Part shown: positions 8,681-18,362 of the stretch, one piece after another | Layout: every line of letters begins with the position of its first letter | Numbering within the stretch: position 1 is the first letter of the stretch | Source of the DNA: Bradyrhizobium sp. CCGUVB1N3 | GTDB lineage: Bacteria; Pseudomonadota; Alphaproteobacteria; Rhizobiales; Xanthobacteraceae | Length of the DNA: 64,000 bases | Direction of reading: 5' to 3' | Assembly: GCF_024199925.1 (NCBI RefSeq) | Contig: NZ_JANADR010000001.1 | Coordinates: 8,807,501-8,871,500 of the forward strand | Program-made: the position numbers and the translations under genes | Notes under the pieces: generated by a model | The model's input: only the letters and a program-made list of their open reading frames with translations | Databases searched by the model: none | What the model was told of the DNA's origin: nothing

Positions 8681-8989
8681 TCACTCAAACAGATGTGCGG
8701 CATCCATGCGCGTCGTTGCAATAAGTTGATCAATCCTCCTGGACTGCGCCTCCAGTCGCTTTCGAGTTGTCTCGCTTTCGGTCCGGCCAATGAGAAGCCG
8801 AATGCATGCGTTTGCGCGTTCAAGGAAGACAATGACGTCACGCAGATCGTTCGCCGTACGAATTCCTTCACTGTGGATCTTCGAAAGCAAGGATGCCGCA
8901 AGGCTCATGAGTTCGGAAGCTTCCGAATGCGACCGGTCTTGTTCGGACCTGCCTGGGTCGGGGTAAGGAAAGTTCAGGATCGTAGCCAT
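8681..8989 (-). CDS. Small protein of unknown function
   Basis: 102 residues, mostly helical by composition, with a Leu/Ala-rich middle (LMSLAASLLSKI) and a basic helix (SETTRKRLEAQSRRID). It has no signal peptide and no motif I recognise. It lies just outside the right end of the IS5 element, and the ribosome binding site is weak, so both the start and the reality of the gene are uncertain. Confidence 0.45.
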   Translation of the reverse strand: MATILNFPYPDPGRSEQDRSHSEASELMSLAASLLSKIHSEGIRTANDLRDVIVFLERANACIRLLIGRTESETTRKRLEAQSRRIDQLIATTRMDAAHLFE

Positions 8990-9150
8990 CTAATCATTAA
9001 ATCTGAATAGGTGATCCCGCGCTCATGGTTACCTTGTCGAAGGAATCAAAACAAGAGTGGATGAAAAATGACAACAGCCGCAGAGCGAGCGCAAGCAAAA
9101 ACGTCGGGCTGGCACATGCGCAATGACCTCTCGCTATGAGAGTGCCGGTC

Positions 9151-9432
9151 CTAAACGCGCTTGGCTCTGACGGACGGCTCGACCGTAAGGCGGTAGGCGA
9201 TTAGCCGGGTGCCGTCGAAAACCTCCAGCGTGCTATTGCAGACCGGGCAGCAGTACTCGCCTTTCTCTCCAGGCTCGGACCATAGTTCGAGACGACGGAA
9301 ACCCGCGCCGCACGCAGAACACGTCACGTCACTTTTTCTTATGACCGCGTCTCGCGCTCCAAAATTGTCACGAATCTTTAACGCGCGTTTAGTCGCCACA
9401 CGAACTGATTTTGAGGACGCCGGCCGGTCCAT
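9151..9432 (-). CDS. Small zinc-ribbon-like protein
   Basis: 93 residues with two Cys pairs, CSAC and CPVC, about 28 residues apart, the spacing of a zinc ribbon. The N-terminal part is basic (RVATKRALKIRDNFG) and could contact nucleic acid. The start may be further in (MDRP or a later codon); no strong ribosome binding site decides it. The function is unknown. Confidence 0.5.
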   Translation of the reverse strand: MDRPASSKSVRVATKRALKIRDNFGARDAVIRKSDVTCSACGAGFRRLELWSEPGEKGEYCCPVCNSTLEVFDGTRLIAYRLTVEPSVRAKRV

Positions 9433-10069
9433 GGCATTTCATGCAGCTTGGAATACGCTCAAGCTCGATTTAGTCTGCGCGACCGCTGCAATCCTGCGTG
9501 ACGGCCCGAAAACGCGCGATATCAGCGCGTCTGAAATTCCTCAGGACAATGCTCGTAAGATGCGTCCTCCGCTACGCCAGTCAACGTAAGGTGTTGCTCT
9601 CGACGCGGCGAGAACTAGGCGTCCGGCTCCACTCCGTTATTGGCCATTCCGCAATCCGAGCTATTGGGCCACAGATACAAAATCCGCGGCGGAGCAAAGC
9701 TGTCGCCGACCACCGGTCACTCGACGAATTGCAGACTCTTCGCTGGCATGGCTGCCGCATGCGCCCAAAAGTATTGCTTGCCAGCGTGGCGCTATCGACG
9801 GTTGAGCAAGTCATTGATTTTCTGCCGGCTTTCCTGCTTTTGATAGTGAAGTTAACGTCTTTTTTGCCTCCACCGCCCAAAATATCGGCGTTTGCTTATT
9901 TTGAGTACGAGCAGGGTCGGAGAGCTAAATCTCCAAGTCGCGCAAGACGACAATTCAAGCAGAGTATCCCCGGAATCTCGCCAGTCGGTAGTTTTGATCA
10001 TCCCGCCCGTTGAAGCGTGGCCTGTTGGCGTGCGCTTCCGATAAGTCATCTTTATTTGGGGGAAAGCCG
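9433..10069. other. Stretch without a supported gene
   Basis: Open frames here have no credible starts or recognisable products. The 3' end holds the GGGGGAAAG ribosome binding site of the chemotaxis receptor gene at 10070. Confidence 0.5.
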
Positions 10070-11746
10070 ATGTTCGGTCGAAAAGTTCATGGTTACGCTC
10101 GGGCGCAGCTCGACGCCTTCAGCCGTTCGCAGGCCATGATCGAGTTCAAACCGGACGGGACGATCGTCACGGCCAATAAAAATTTCCTCGACGCTCTCGG
10201 GTACCGGCTGGACGAAATCCAAGGTAAGCACCACTCCATGTTCGTACCGGCGGACCAGCGCGACACCGCCGAGTACCGCGCGTTCTGGACGGCGCTGGCC
10301 CGCGGCGAGTTCCAGGCGGCGGAGTTCAAGAGGATCGCAAAGGACGGCCGCGAGGTCTGGATCGAAGCATCCTACAATCCGGTGCTCGGCGGTGACGGTA
10401 AGACGGTGATGGTCGCTAAGATCGCGACCGAGATCACCGCGAAGAAGATCCGCAGCATGACGGACGCCTCGAAAATTGCCGCGATCGGCCGCGCGCAAGC
10501 CGTCATTGAATTCCGGCTCGATGGCACGGTCGTCACCGCCAACGACAATTTCTGCAAGGCACTCGGCTATTCGCTCGCCGAGATCGAGGGCAAGCATCAC
10601 AGCCTGTTCATGCCGCCGGCCGAGCGTGACAGCGCGGCCTATCGCGAGTTCTGGGCCAAGCTCAACCGCGGCGAATACCAAGCCGGTGAGTTCCAGCGCA
10701 TCGGCAAGGGCGGCCGCGACGTCTGGATCCTCGCCTCCTACAATCCGCTGCTCGACGACAACGGCAAGCCGTTCGGCGTGGTCAAGTTCGCGACTGATGT
10801 CACCGCGGAAAAACTAAAGAATGTCGACCTTGCCGGCCAGCTTGCCGCGATCGACAAGGCTCAGGCGGTGATTGAATTCAACATGGACGGCACGATCATC
10901 ACCGCAAACGAGAACTTTCTGCACACGGTTGGCTACTCTCTTGCCGAGATCAAGGGCAAGCATCACAGCATGTTCGTTGAGCCTACGGAGCGCGACGGCG
11001 CGGCCTATCGCGAGTTCTGGGCCAAGCTCAACCGTGGCCAGTACCAGGCGGCCGAGTACAAGCGCATCGGTAAGGGCGGCAAGGAGGTCTACATCCAGGC
11101 CTCCTACAATCCGATCCTCGATCTCAACGGCAAGCCGTTCAAGGTCGTCAAATATGCGACCGACACCACCAAACAGGTGCTGGTCCGCCTGGGCAATGAA
11201 CGGGTCCGCGGCATGATGGAGTCGGTTGCCGCAGGTTCCGAGGAGCTCAATGCATCGGTGCGTGAGATCTCGGAGGCCATGACCAAGTCACGCGAGACCG
11301 CGATGAGTGCGGTGGATCAGGTCGCCGCCGCCGATGCACAGGCCCAGCGCCTCACTGAGGCCGCGCAGGCGATGAGCGGTATTGTCGAGATGATCAACAA
11401 CATCACCGGACAGATCAACCTGCTCGCGCTCAACGCCACGATCGAGTCCGCGCGCGCGGGCGAAGCAGGCCGGGGCTTTGCGGTGGTCGCCTCCGAGGTC
11501 AAGAGCCTCGCCAACCAAGCCAAGCAGGCGACCGACAAGATCGCCGCTGAGATTGGTAGTCTCAACGGTATCTCGGGGGACGTTGTCGGTGCGCTGAATT
11601 CGATCAAGCAGGCCATCAACAATGTCAGTGAGTATGTGACGTCGACTGCCGCTGCCATCGAGGAGCAGAGCACAGTGACGAACGAGATGTCGACCAGCAT
11701 GCAGCGCGCCGCTGCAGAAGCCGCTGCGATGGCGAACCAAGCTTGA
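10070..11746 (+). CDS. Soluble methyl-accepting chemotaxis protein with three PAS domains
   Basis: 558 residues, started at ATG 10070 because GGGGGAAAG lies just upstream. Three successive PAS domains (about residues 15-125, 135-250, 255-370) share the pattern AVIEF..DGT..TAN.NF...GY and GKHHS.F. They are close repeats of each other, so they arose by internal duplication. The C-terminal signalling domain has the MCP hairpin core [20 protein letters not shown] and [13 protein letters not shown]. No transmembrane segment is visible, so it should sense a cytoplasmic signal (often redox through PAS-bound haem or flavin, which is inference) and pass it to CheA/CheW. The gene stands alone, without che genes nearby. 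Confidence 0.92.
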   Translation: MFGRKVHGYARAQLDAFSRSQAMIEFKPDGTIVTANKNFLDALGYRLDEIQGKHHSMFVPADQRDTAEYRAFWTALARGEFQAAEFKRIAKDGREVWIEASYNPVLGGDGKTVMVAKIATEITAKKIRSMTDASKIAAIGRAQAVIEFRLDGTVVTANDNFCKALGYSLAEIEGKHHSLFMPPAERDSAAYREFWAKLNRGEYQAGEFQRIGKGGRDVWILASYNPLLDDNGKPFGVVKFATDVTAEKLKNVDLAGQLAAIDKAQAVIEFNMDGTIITANENFLHTVGYSLAEIKGKHHSMFVEPTERDGAAYREFWAKLNRGQYQAAEYKRIGKGGKEVYIQASYNPILDLNGKPFKVVKYATDTTKQVLVRLGNERVRGMMESVAAGSEELNASVREISEAMTKSRETAMSAVDQVAAADAQAQRLTEAAQAMSGIVEMINNITGQINLLALNATIESARAGEAGRGFAVVASEVKSLANQAKQATDKIAAEIGSLNGISGDVVGALNSIKQAINNVSEYVTSTAAAIEEQSTVTNEMSTSMQRAAAEAAAMANQA

Positions 11747-11833
11747 TCGTGAAGGATCGCCAGACCGGCAACATCATCCCCTTCATTCAGCGAAAGCTGC
11801 CAAACTCCGCAATCAAATGCGTTTTGCGAGCTT

Positions 11834-11951
11834 CACACCCACGCGCGCAGGACCGACCATTTCTTCGCGATCCTGAGATGCGAATTTGCAGCTTCGTAAA
11901 GGGCGTGACGCATCATTTTGTCGCCGCACTTGCTGGTATCAGGCAGATCGC
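11834..11951 (-). pseudogene. IS110-family transposase remnant (C-terminal end)
   Basis: The minus strand encodes SKCGDKMMRHALYEAAN followed by KKWSVLRAWV and a stop, matching the typical C-terminal end of IS110-family transposases (RCGD.MMR..LYEAA..ML). Nothing of the catalytic N-terminus remains. It directly abuts an IS5-type fragment. Confidence 0.65.
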
Positions 11952-11952
11952 G

Positions 11953-12090
11953 CTATGGCGCCCCGGATCGTAAGATCCAGAAGATGCCGTTAAGTACACG
12001 GCGGTCATTCACCCGCGGTGCGCCCCGCGACTTGTTCGGCAACATTGGCTTGATGGCAGCCCACTCGCAGTCGGTTAGTTCGTAGCGCAT
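11953..12090 (-). pseudogene. IS5-family transposase remnant (N-terminal end)
   Basis: It starts at ATG (minus, 12090) and encodes MRYELTDCEWAAIKPMLPNK, then VLNGIFWILRSGAP and a stop. This is the conserved N-terminus of a different IS5-family transposase from the one at 4.3-8.6 kb. The rest is deleted and replaced by the IS110 fragment. Confidence 0.75.
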
Positions 12091-12337
12091 GATTCGAGCC
12101 CCAGTTTGGGAGTTTGAATCACGGCTCGGACGGCAAGCTCAACGTGAGCTCGCCAAGCAGGCGCTTTCCGCCCGAAAGCAGACGTACTATCTCACCTTGA
12201 GCTTTGTCACGTGACCCATTGCAGACGTCAGGGCCTCAGTCGCGCTTCGTTTTCTATCCTGAACGACCTCCGCAGTCGGCACTCGCGACGTTGTTGGCTG
12301 GGGCGCGCAAACGGGCAAGCCCCAGCGAGCGGATGGT

Positions 12338-13567
12338 TCAACGTGCGCTGGAAACGTTTGTAGGCTGCATGACGCGCTTGACGACGTATTGGCCGATACT
12401 GCGCCCCATGTCCTCACCGACCTTCGTTGAGAACCGATAGTGGAAGCCTGCCGAGATGCGGGCCTGCGACACCTCGTCGGTCAGCGCCCACATATTGGTC
12501 CAGCTGTGCCTGACGCCCGGGGCAGTCGGACTCGTCAAAGTGACTTCCGGTACGTCGGCGGTGCCAAACAGCTGTTCGACGACCGACGCGATCGTCCCCG
12601 ACATGATGCAATGTGCACACGGATATTCCGGATGCATCGGCGTGTTATCGAAAGGCTGCCAGGCAGCGTCTCTCTCGGTGTTGGGATTGTCGTCGATATC
12701 GCCATTCCTGATGGCGGTGATTGGGCGCCAAAATTCGTAGTGATACTTGGCGTCGAACACAGCCACAAAGGCATCGTTTCTCGCGATCGCCACGAGCGCC
12801 ATGAACCGTGCGCCGTCGACGAGATCGAGGTTCTTCGCCGCGGCCAGTTGGCGCACCACGGGATAATAGATGACCGGCCCGGGCGTGAGCCAGAAGCGGG
12901 CATCCTCGGTTTGCCGGGCGGAGCGCAGGGTGCTGGTGCGCCCACCGAGCAGTTTGATCTCGTTATAGTCGGCAGCCCATTGCTCGCTGCCGAGCGGCAC
13001 CGGTGGCTTCGGTCGGAACTGCGAGGCGCTCGTCAGGGCAAATGGCTTCAAATTTGGCCACGTGAACCCGACCACGGGCGCTGTCGGGACATAGCCGCCG
13101 GCTACCGTCTTGGAGCGATACGTGTCCGTGGCCTGCGAGCCGTCGTTCGCTCGCGCCTCAAGGACCTGCGCCGCCACCGCCTCGCCGAGGCGGACACCCG
13201 CCGACTTTGCATCACCGCTCGGCATGGCAGCGAGATAAGCGGCCAAGCTAGCCTTTGGCTCTGCGGCCTCGGGATAGAGACCAACCAGCACCATGCCGGC
13301 CGCCGTCGCCGCGGCGGCCTCCTTCGAGGCTGGTCCGGGCAACGGCATCTGCACTATACATGGCTGATAGCGGCGCTCGATTGCGTTCACCGCATCGAAC
13401 ATCGCCACGTGCACCATCGCCATTGTCCGCTCGGCCTGTGGCGGCGGAACCTGCTTGGCCGTCACGAGTGACACAGCTGTTTCGTTCCAATCGCTGATCA
13501 CGTCTGCACAGACCGAAGTCGATATACATGACGCTGCGATTGCCAGAAGAACTGCCCTTTTGTGCAT
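12338..13567 (-). CDS. Secreted vanadium-dependent haloperoxidase/PAP2-type protein
   Basis: About 409 residues, started at ATG 13567 because GTGGAGGATGCG gives a good ribosome binding site and MHKRAVLLAIAASCISTSVCA is a clean signal peptide. The PAP2/vanadium haloperoxidase signature is present in order: KYHYEFWRPITAIR, then HPEYPCAHCIMSG (equivalent of the PSGH box), then ARISAGFHYRFSTKVGEDMG (with His and the following acidic residue). Members act as phosphatases or haloperoxidases on periplasmic or extracellular substrates; which applies here cannot be decided. In the second box a Cys (CAHC) follows the His where Ser or Thr is more usual. It is divergent from the HxlR regulator gene at 13702, which may share its promoter region. 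Confidence 0.85.
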   Translation of the reverse strand: MHKRAVLLAIAASCISTSVCADVISDWNETAVSLVTAKQVPPPQAERTMAMVHVAMFDAVNAIERRYQPCIVQMPLPGPASKEAAAATAAGMVLVGLYPEAAEPKASLAAYLAAMPSGDAKSAGVRLGEAVAAQVLEARANDGSQATDTYRSKTVAGGYVPTAPVVGFTWPNLKPFALTSASQFRPKPPVPLGSEQWAADYNEIKLLGGRTSTLRSARQTEDARFWLTPGPVIYYPVVRQLAAAKNLDLVDGARFMALVAIARNDAFVAVFDAKYHYEFWRPITAIRNGDIDDNPNTERDAAWQPFDNTPMHPEYPCAHCIMSGTIASVVEQLFGTADVPEVTLTSPTAPGVRHSWTNMWALTDEVSQARISAGFHYRFSTKVGEDMGRSIGQYVVKRVMQPTNVSSAR

Positions 13568-13701
13568 CGCATCCTCCACTCGCTTCATGGTCAGCGGGCG
13601 GCATGCCCGTCAACGCGGGCGGACTATGGCCGGGGACGATGAGCCCCGTTAGTCCAAAAACTGGAGCAGCACGCCCGCGCCACCTGGAGTATGATGCCGC
13701 C

Positions 13702-14466
13702 ATGATGCGCTATGGCCAGTTCTGCCCGATCGCCAAAGCCGCCGAGATCGTCGCCGAGCGGTGGACTCCGCTCGTCGTGGCAGAGATGCTTTCCGGCAGC
13801 ACGCATTTTAGCGATATCCGGCGCGGCGTTCCGCTGATGTCGCAGACGCTGCTATCGAAGCGGCTCAAGGAATTGGAACGCGTCGGCGTCGTCGAGCGCC
13901 GCGGCACCAACCCGCGGCGACCCGAATGGCATCTCACACAGGCCGGCCGCGCACTTGCGCCGGTCATTCAACATCTGGGCGAGTGGGGTCTTTGCTACGC
14001 GCAGGACCCACTTCAGGACGGCGACCTCGACGTAACCATTCTCACGTGGAATATCAGGCGGCGCGTCGATCCGAGCGTGTTCGGAGTGCGCCGCGTGACG
14101 GTTCAATTCGACTTCACCGACGCTCCGAAGGCAAAGCGCCGCTGGTGGATCGTCAACGATCGAGGGACTGTGGATCTCTGTCCGACTGACCCCGGCTTTC
14201 CGGTTGACGTTTACATCACAACGGATATCCGGACGATGGTCCACGTCTGGGTAGGCAAGCTCGCGCTCGGGAGGGCCATCAGCTCCGAACGGATGGAAGT
14301 TATCGGGCCGCGGAAGCTTCGCGAGCGATTAGGGGCGTGGTTCCTGTACAGCCCGATCAACATGAATGGGCTCTCAAATCCGCTCCTGACATCACCGCCA
14401 GGCAACGAGCAGGAGCGAGGCAAGCTGGTTCAAAAAACGAACGCAAGTGAGCCACGAATATCATGA
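13702..14466 (+). CDS. HxlR-family winged-helix regulator with SCP2-like C-terminus
   Basis: About 254 residues, started at ATG 13702 with CTGGAG upstream. A longer frame exists but would place low-complexity residues before the conserved start. Residues 1-100 form the HxlR winged helix (CPIAKAAEIVAERWTPLVVAEM, FSDIRRGVPLMSQTLLSKRL, RVGVVERRG). The C-terminal half (TVQFDFTDAPKAKRRWW, DVYITTDIRTMVHVWVG) resembles the sterol carrier/SCP2-type domain often attached to such regulators, which may bind a hydrophobic ligand. Its stop overlaps the next start (ATGA), so it is co-translated with the acyl-CoA dehydrogenase and probably controls it. Confidence 0.85.
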   Translation: MMRYGQFCPIAKAAEIVAERWTPLVVAEMLSGSTHFSDIRRGVPLMSQTLLSKRLKELERVGVVERRGTNPRRPEWHLTQAGRALAPVIQHLGEWGLCYAQDPLQDGDLDVTILTWNIRRRVDPSVFGVRRVTVQFDFTDAPKAKRRWWIVNDRGTVDLCPTDPGFPVDVYITTDIRTMVHVWVGKLALGRAISSERMEVIGPRKLRERLGAWFLYSPINMNGLSNPLLTSPPGNEQERGKLVQKTNASEPRIS

Positions 14467-15620
14467 GCGCAAACGCTGCTGGAGACGCGCGAGCCGCGGA
14501 GACTCGCACCGCGGTTGACGTCGCGCGCGAACTTGGGCCAATCTTGGCGCAACGCGCCAACGAAACGACAGATGAAGACCGGTTCATCGCCGACAATTTC
14601 ACGCTGTTGAGATCAGCCGGCCTGGTCGAGGCTGGTGTCCCTGCCGAATTAGGCGGTGGTGGCGCCAGTATCGACGAGCTGGCGGAAATGTTGCGGACGT
14701 TGGGCTATCACTGCGGTTCGACGGCGCTCGCACTTTCTATGCATACCCATCCGGTCGCCACTGCCGCCTGGCGGTGGAAGCACCAAAAGGTCACCACGGT
14801 CGAAGCGCTGCTCAAGCGAATTGCAACAGAGCACATCCTGCTGGTTACCAGCGGCGGATCCGACTGGATCGCGGGTTCCGGCAAAGCTGAAAGGGTAGAC
14901 GGAGGCTATCGCATAACAGGGCGTAAGGCGTTTGCGTCTTGCGTGCCGGTCGGCGACCTTTTCATGACCAGTGCCATCCTGGAAAATGAGGGCGAGCCAC
15001 CAACGGTTCTTCACTTCGGTATCCCATTGAATTCTCCGCAGGTGAGGGTCCTCGACACTTGGCGTGCGCTAGGCATGCGCGGAACGGGCTCGCATGACCT
15101 GGTCATCGAGGGTCACATTGTCCCGGATTCTGCTATTGCCGCGCGGCGGAAGGCCGGCGAATGGGATCCGTTATTCGAAGTCATCGCGACAATCTCCATG
15201 CCGCTTATTTATTCTGTCTACCTTGGTGTCGCCGAAAGTGCGCGCGATATTGCGCTTTCTCTGGCAAAGCAGAAGCAAGTGACTCGTTACGTTCTCGAAC
15301 GTGCCGGCCGCATGGACACGGAGCTGGCTGCCGCTCGTCTTGCGCACGAGTCGATGCTTGGAGCCGTCCGGCTCAATGCTCCGTCTGCCGACACGGTCAA
15401 CAGAGTGATGATCGGCAAGCAACTTGTGACGCGACATGCGATAGGAGCCGTGGATTTTGCCATGGAGCTCGCCGGTGGTGTTGGGTTCTATCGCTTGGCG
15501 GGATTGGAGAGACGGTTTCGCGATATCCAGGCGGCACGCTATCATCCGCTAAAATCTGAGCCACAGATGGAATACGCCGGCGCGATCGCGCTAGGGCTGC
15601 CGGTCGACCGAATTTTCTGA
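14463..15620 (+). CDS. Acyl-CoA dehydrogenase family protein
   Basis: 385 residues. N-terminal helical domain (LGPILAQRANETTDEDRFI, LLRSAGLVEAGVPAELGGGG), a middle beta domain (GGYRITGRKAFASCVP, RALGMRGTGSHDLVIEG) and a C-terminal four-helix domain (GVAESARDIALSLA, DFAMELAGGVGFYR) follow the acyl-CoA dehydrogenase/FAD monooxygenase-like order. The usual catalytic Glu position could not be placed with confidence, so it may be a dehydrogenase or a flavin-dependent monooxygenase of the DszC/HpaH type. It is coupled to the preceding HxlR regulator gene. The substrate is unknown. Confidence 0.85.
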   Translation: MSANAAGDARAAETRTAVDVARELGPILAQRANETTDEDRFIADNFTLLRSAGLVEAGVPAELGGGGASIDELAEMLRTLGYHCGSTALALSMHTHPVATAAWRWKHQKVTTVEALLKRIATEHILLVTSGGSDWIAGSGKAERVDGGYRITGRKAFASCVPVGDLFMTSAILENEGEPPTVLHFGIPLNSPQVRVLDTWRALGMRGTGSHDLVIEGHIVPDSAIAARRKAGEWDPLFEVIATISMPLIYSVYLGVAESARDIALSLAKQKQVTRYVLERAGRMDTELAAARLAHESMLGAVRLNAPSADTVNRVMIGKQLVTRHAIGAVDFAMELAGGVGFYRLAGLERRFRDIQAARYHPLKSEPQMEYAGAIALGLPVDRIF

Positions 15621-15967
15621 GACGCTCGCGCCAGCATGATCTGATTTTGACGGTAGCTGTTCTTCTGTTCACGCGAGAGTCGAAGTCTGCTTCTGGGCCC
15701 TTCAGCGACCTCGGGAGATGTCCGCTTTTCCGCCGCTGTTGGGGGGGGACATCAGGCGGCCAGCCGCTTGATGAGTACGCGGCCTAGCAAAGCTAACAGT
15801 TGAGTGGAACTCCAGCCTTAAGCTGCTCCTTCACTACGACCGATGATCGGTTTGTGCAGGAAATGTCGCTCCGCGTTGAGATTTACAACAGGCTCTGTAG
15901 TCCAAAGGGACTCACTTTATCGCTCAACAACTTCGAGCCTAAGAGGCTGTTGGTGCGTGATCTGAGG
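15621..15967. other. Stretch without a gene, left flank of IS3 copy 1
   Basis: No supported reading frame. It contains a run of nine G (around 15740) and ends in GAGG (15964-15967), the left half of the target duplication of the IS3 element. Confidence 0.5.
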
Positions 15968-16017
15968 TGAACCGCCACGGGTTTGCCGGAGGCTCCAACT
16001 CCTGAGAGGATGGAGCC

Positions 16018-16347
16018 ATGACAAGCAAGACGACGAACAAGTTTTCACCCGAGGTCCGGGCTCGTGCGGTTCGGATGGTTCTGGATCATGCGAGCGAGCA
16101 CCCGTCGCGGTGGGCGGCCGTGACCTCGATTGCGGCCAAGATCGGCTGCACACCGCAGACGCTGCACGACTGGGTCAAGAGGGACGAAGTCGATAGCGGA
16201 CACCGGGCCGGCGTTCCGACCGACATGGCCGAGAAGCTGAAGGCGCTGGAGCGGGAGAACCGTGAGCTTCGGCAGGCGAATGAGATCCTGCGCAAGGCGA
16301 GCGCGTATTTTGCGATGGCGGAGCTCGACCGCCGGTCCAAGCCATGA
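16018..16347 (+). CDS. IS3-family transposase OrfA, copy 1
   Basis: 109 residues. A helix-turn-helix ([40 protein letters not shown]) is followed by a leucine-zipper segment ([20 protein letters not shown]) that multimerises with OrfAB. The stop overlaps the orfB start region by 4 bases, and a -1 ribosomal frameshift near there normally yields the fused active transposase. Its protein sequence is identical to OrfA of copy 2. Confidence 0.95.
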   Translation: MTSKTTNKFSPEVRARAVRMVLDHASEHPSRWAAVTSIAAKIGCTPQTLHDWVKRDEVDSGHRAGVPTDMAEKLKALERENRELRQANEILRKASAYFAMAELDRRSKP

Positions 16348-17249
16348 TCGCCTTCATCGACGATCATCGTGGGGCGCATGGGGTCGAGCCGATCTGCAAG
16401 GTCTTGCCGATCGCCCCTTCGACCTACCACGCCCATGTGGCCAGGCGGCGCGATCCTGCCAGGCTGTCGGCGCGCGCCAGGCAGGACGCTACCCTGAAGA
16501 TCGAGGTTCGGCGGGTGTTCGATGAGAACTTCCGGGTCTATGGCGTGCGCAAGGTCTGGCGGCAGCTCGAGCGGGAAGGCTTCGATGTTGCCCGCTGCAC
16601 GGTGGCGCGACTGATGCGGGACATGGGTTTGCAAGGAGTCATCCGCGGCAAACCCGTCAAGACCACGATCAGCGACAAGGCCGCGCCATGCCCGCTGGAT
16701 CACGTCAACCGCCAGTTCAGGGCGCCAAGGCCGAACGTTCTTTGGCTCTCCGACTTCACCTATGTCGCGACCTGGACCGGCTTCGTCTACGTCGCCTTCG
16801 TCATCGATGCCTACGCCCGCAGGATCGTGGGGTGGCGGGTCTCGCGCACGGCGCATGCGGGCTTCGTGCTCGATGCGCTGGAACAGGCCCTGCACGATCG
16901 CCGGCCGGTCCATCGCGGCGGGCTCGTGCACCACAGCGACAGGGGCAGCCAATACGTCTCGATCAAATACACCGAGCGTCTGGCTGAAGCTGGTATCGAA
17001 CCTTCTGTCGGCAGCGTCGGGGACTCCTATGACAACGCTCTCGCCGAAACCATCAACGGCCTCTACAAGGCCGAGGTGATCCATCGGCGCGGGCCATGGC
17101 GCAGCTTCGAGTCCGTCGAGTTCGCGACGCTGGAATGGGTGGACTGGTTCAACAACCGAAGGCTCCTCGAGCCCATCGGCAACATCCCGCCGGCCGAAGC
17201 CGAGCAACGCTACTACGCCATGCTGGAACAACCCGCCATGGCGGCATAA
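16344..17249 (+). CDS. IS3-family transposase OrfB, copy 1
   Basis: 301 residues with an N-terminal HTH_21-type segment ([19 protein letters not shown]) and a complete rve integrase core. The DDE residues lie in [12 protein letters not shown] (D), [10 protein letters not shown] (D) and [20 protein letters not shown] (E). It catalyses cut-and-copy of the element when fused to OrfA. Protein identical to copy 2. By the [22 protein letters not shown] type it looks like the IS51 group, but the subgroup is not certain. Confidence 0.95.
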   Translation: MIAFIDDHRGAHGVEPICKVLPIAPSTYHAHVARRRDPARLSARARQDATLKIEVRRVFDENFRVYGVRKVWRQLEREGFDVARCTVARLMRDMGLQGVIRGKPVKTTISDKAAPCPLDHVNRQFRAPRPNVLWLSDFTYVATWTGFVYVAFVIDAYARRIVGWRVSRTAHAGFVLDALEQALHDRRPVHRGGLVHHSDRGSQYVSIKYTERLAEAGIEPSVGSVGDSYDNALAETINGLYKAEVIHRRGPWRSFESVEFATLEWVDWFNNRRLLEPIGNIPPAEAEQRYYAMLEQPAMAA

Positions 17250-17375
17250 CTTAAACCAAATTGCCTCCGGCAAACCCGGGGCGGTTCAGAGGCCAGCAAA
17301 CTGGACCATTTTTGGCTAGAGTTTTCGCTGCCGAATCCCCTCGGCTGGGAGGAGCGTAACGACGATGAAGGCCTC

Positions 17376-17524
17376 AGATCAAAATCGGCGAGAGCAAGGA
17401 CGAGGATTTCCGACTACGCTTTCTCGCCCTCGTCGAATTCGACGCTCGCGAGGCCGACGAGGCGGAGCCATGTGATGATGAAGTCGAGGACGTTGCCGAT
17501 GTGGCAGAAGAAACGGCGGCATGA
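17376..17524 (+). pseudogene. C-terminal remnant of a gene coupled to an Argonaute-like gene
   Basis: A frame without start encodes KIGESKDEDFRLRFLALVEF followed by an acidic tail and stops at a TGA that overlaps the next ATG (ATGA at 17521). In short prokaryotic Argonaute operons the upstream partner is a SIR2-, TIR- or nuclease-APAZ protein translated just ahead of the Argonaute, and this piece sits exactly there. I cannot identify an APAZ motif in the few residues left, so the assignment rests on position. Confidence 0.35.
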
Positions 17525-17760
17525 AACTCACGACGCTTGCCGAGCCACAGCTGGAATTCGGCACGGATACACACATTTGTCCCCGCACCGGGATCGAGCA
17601 CTTGGGCGTCTACGACCAGCCGGACGAGTTGCGTCGGACTGAGCTGCGGATCGGGTGGTTGGTCGCGGAGAGGGCATAGACCTGCTCGACGAGTGGCTCG
17701 AGAAGTGTCGAAATGGGATCGAGCGCGAGCAAGGAGTCCAAGCTTCCACCCAACCCGATG
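17521..17760 (+). pseudogene. Probable short prokaryotic Argonaute, N-terminal remnant
   Basis: From ATG 17521 the frame reads MKLTTLAEPQLEFGTDTHIC, then PRTGIEHLGVYDQ and ELRIGWLV, and stops at TAG 17677. The pattern continues in the next frame as DLLDEWLEKCRNGIERE. This order (EP.LEFG, H...PR.GI...G, R.G..., W...C...I) is the N-terminal part of short pAgo MID-PIWI proteins as I remember them. No MID or PIWI catalytic region follows before other debris. It is at least frameshifted once and truncated. It could be another family with the same opening; a profile search would decide. Confidence 0.5.
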
Positions 17761-18221
17761 GGGATGGAGGTCAGTGAACCGCACGCAAGGGCTGCTGCCG
17801 TCGCGAGGCGGGGTCTGAACGAAGCGTGGATCAAAGGTGCGAGCCGATGAATAAAAACCGGATATGAGGCGCAAGCGTCGGACGAGCGGGCGACACATTG
17901 CGAAGTCCAAATTCATCAAGGATGCGAAGCGTAGATCTTGCCCGAGGCGAATTGGTTGGCGATGAGATTGAGAATACGCCGTCGAGAAACACGCGGCTCC
18001 CCTTCTTGAGAACTGAACGTAGTCCCAGTTGGTCCAACTGTGAGATCTTCTGACCTCGTCAGCTTCTCGCAAGCTTGCCCTGCCAAGGTGCGAGCCTAGA
18101 ACTTTGGATTGCGAGACAGTTGAGTGAGCGCCTTACGAAATGAACAGTCACTCAAAGCTCGATCTCGTTACGAGGGAGAAGGCGCGAGAGCGTTTGCCTT
18201 CCTATTACCCGGAATCAGGGC

Positions 18222-18362
18222 TAAGTGATACGGCGGCCGTTTGAAACGGCGTTGACGGACCTTTTTCTTGGTCCAGACGAAGGGCTCGGCTTGTCGTGGT
18301 ACGCGCTGACGTAGGCATCTATGTGTTCGTGAAGCTGCTTGAGGCTTGTGAAGGAGGTGCCG
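18222..18362 (-). pseudogene. IS630-family transposase remnant (C-terminal end)
   Basis: The minus strand encodes FTSLKQLHEHIDAYVSAYHD and, after a frameshift, PFVWTKKKVRQRRFK, the usual C-terminal end of a rhizobial IS630-type transposase. Only this end remains. Confidence 0.6.

Larger units (their letters stand above)
15968..17288 (+). mobile_element. IS3-family element, copy 1 (1321 bp)
   Basis: The ends are inverted repeats of about 26 bp starting TGAACCGCC (15968 onwards; complement ends at 17288) with one mismatch (A/C at position 10). They are flanked by a perfect 4-bp target duplication GAGG (15964-15967 and 17289-17292), so this copy is a simple insertion. It carries the two overlapping frames orfA and orfB. 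An identical-length copy in the opposite orientation lies at 44344-45664, and the encoded proteins are identical. Confidence 0.95.

Noticed and set aside
12440..13471. 343-residue plus-strand frame opposite the haloperoxidase-like gene
   Set aside because: The minus-strand gene has a signal peptide, ribosome binding site and PAP2 motifs; the plus frame has none.
16086..17273. 395-residue frame on the minus strand of IS3 copy 1 (and its twin at 44359-45546)
   Set aside because: It is the complement of orfA/orfB, with no start signal, and follows the IS orientation exactly in both copies.
17300..17375. Resemblance of the sequence before the pAgo-like remnant to the 5' end of another IS3-type orfA (ATGAAGGCCTC)
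   Set aside because: Only a handful of bases match and there is no further coding similarity, so it is not called.
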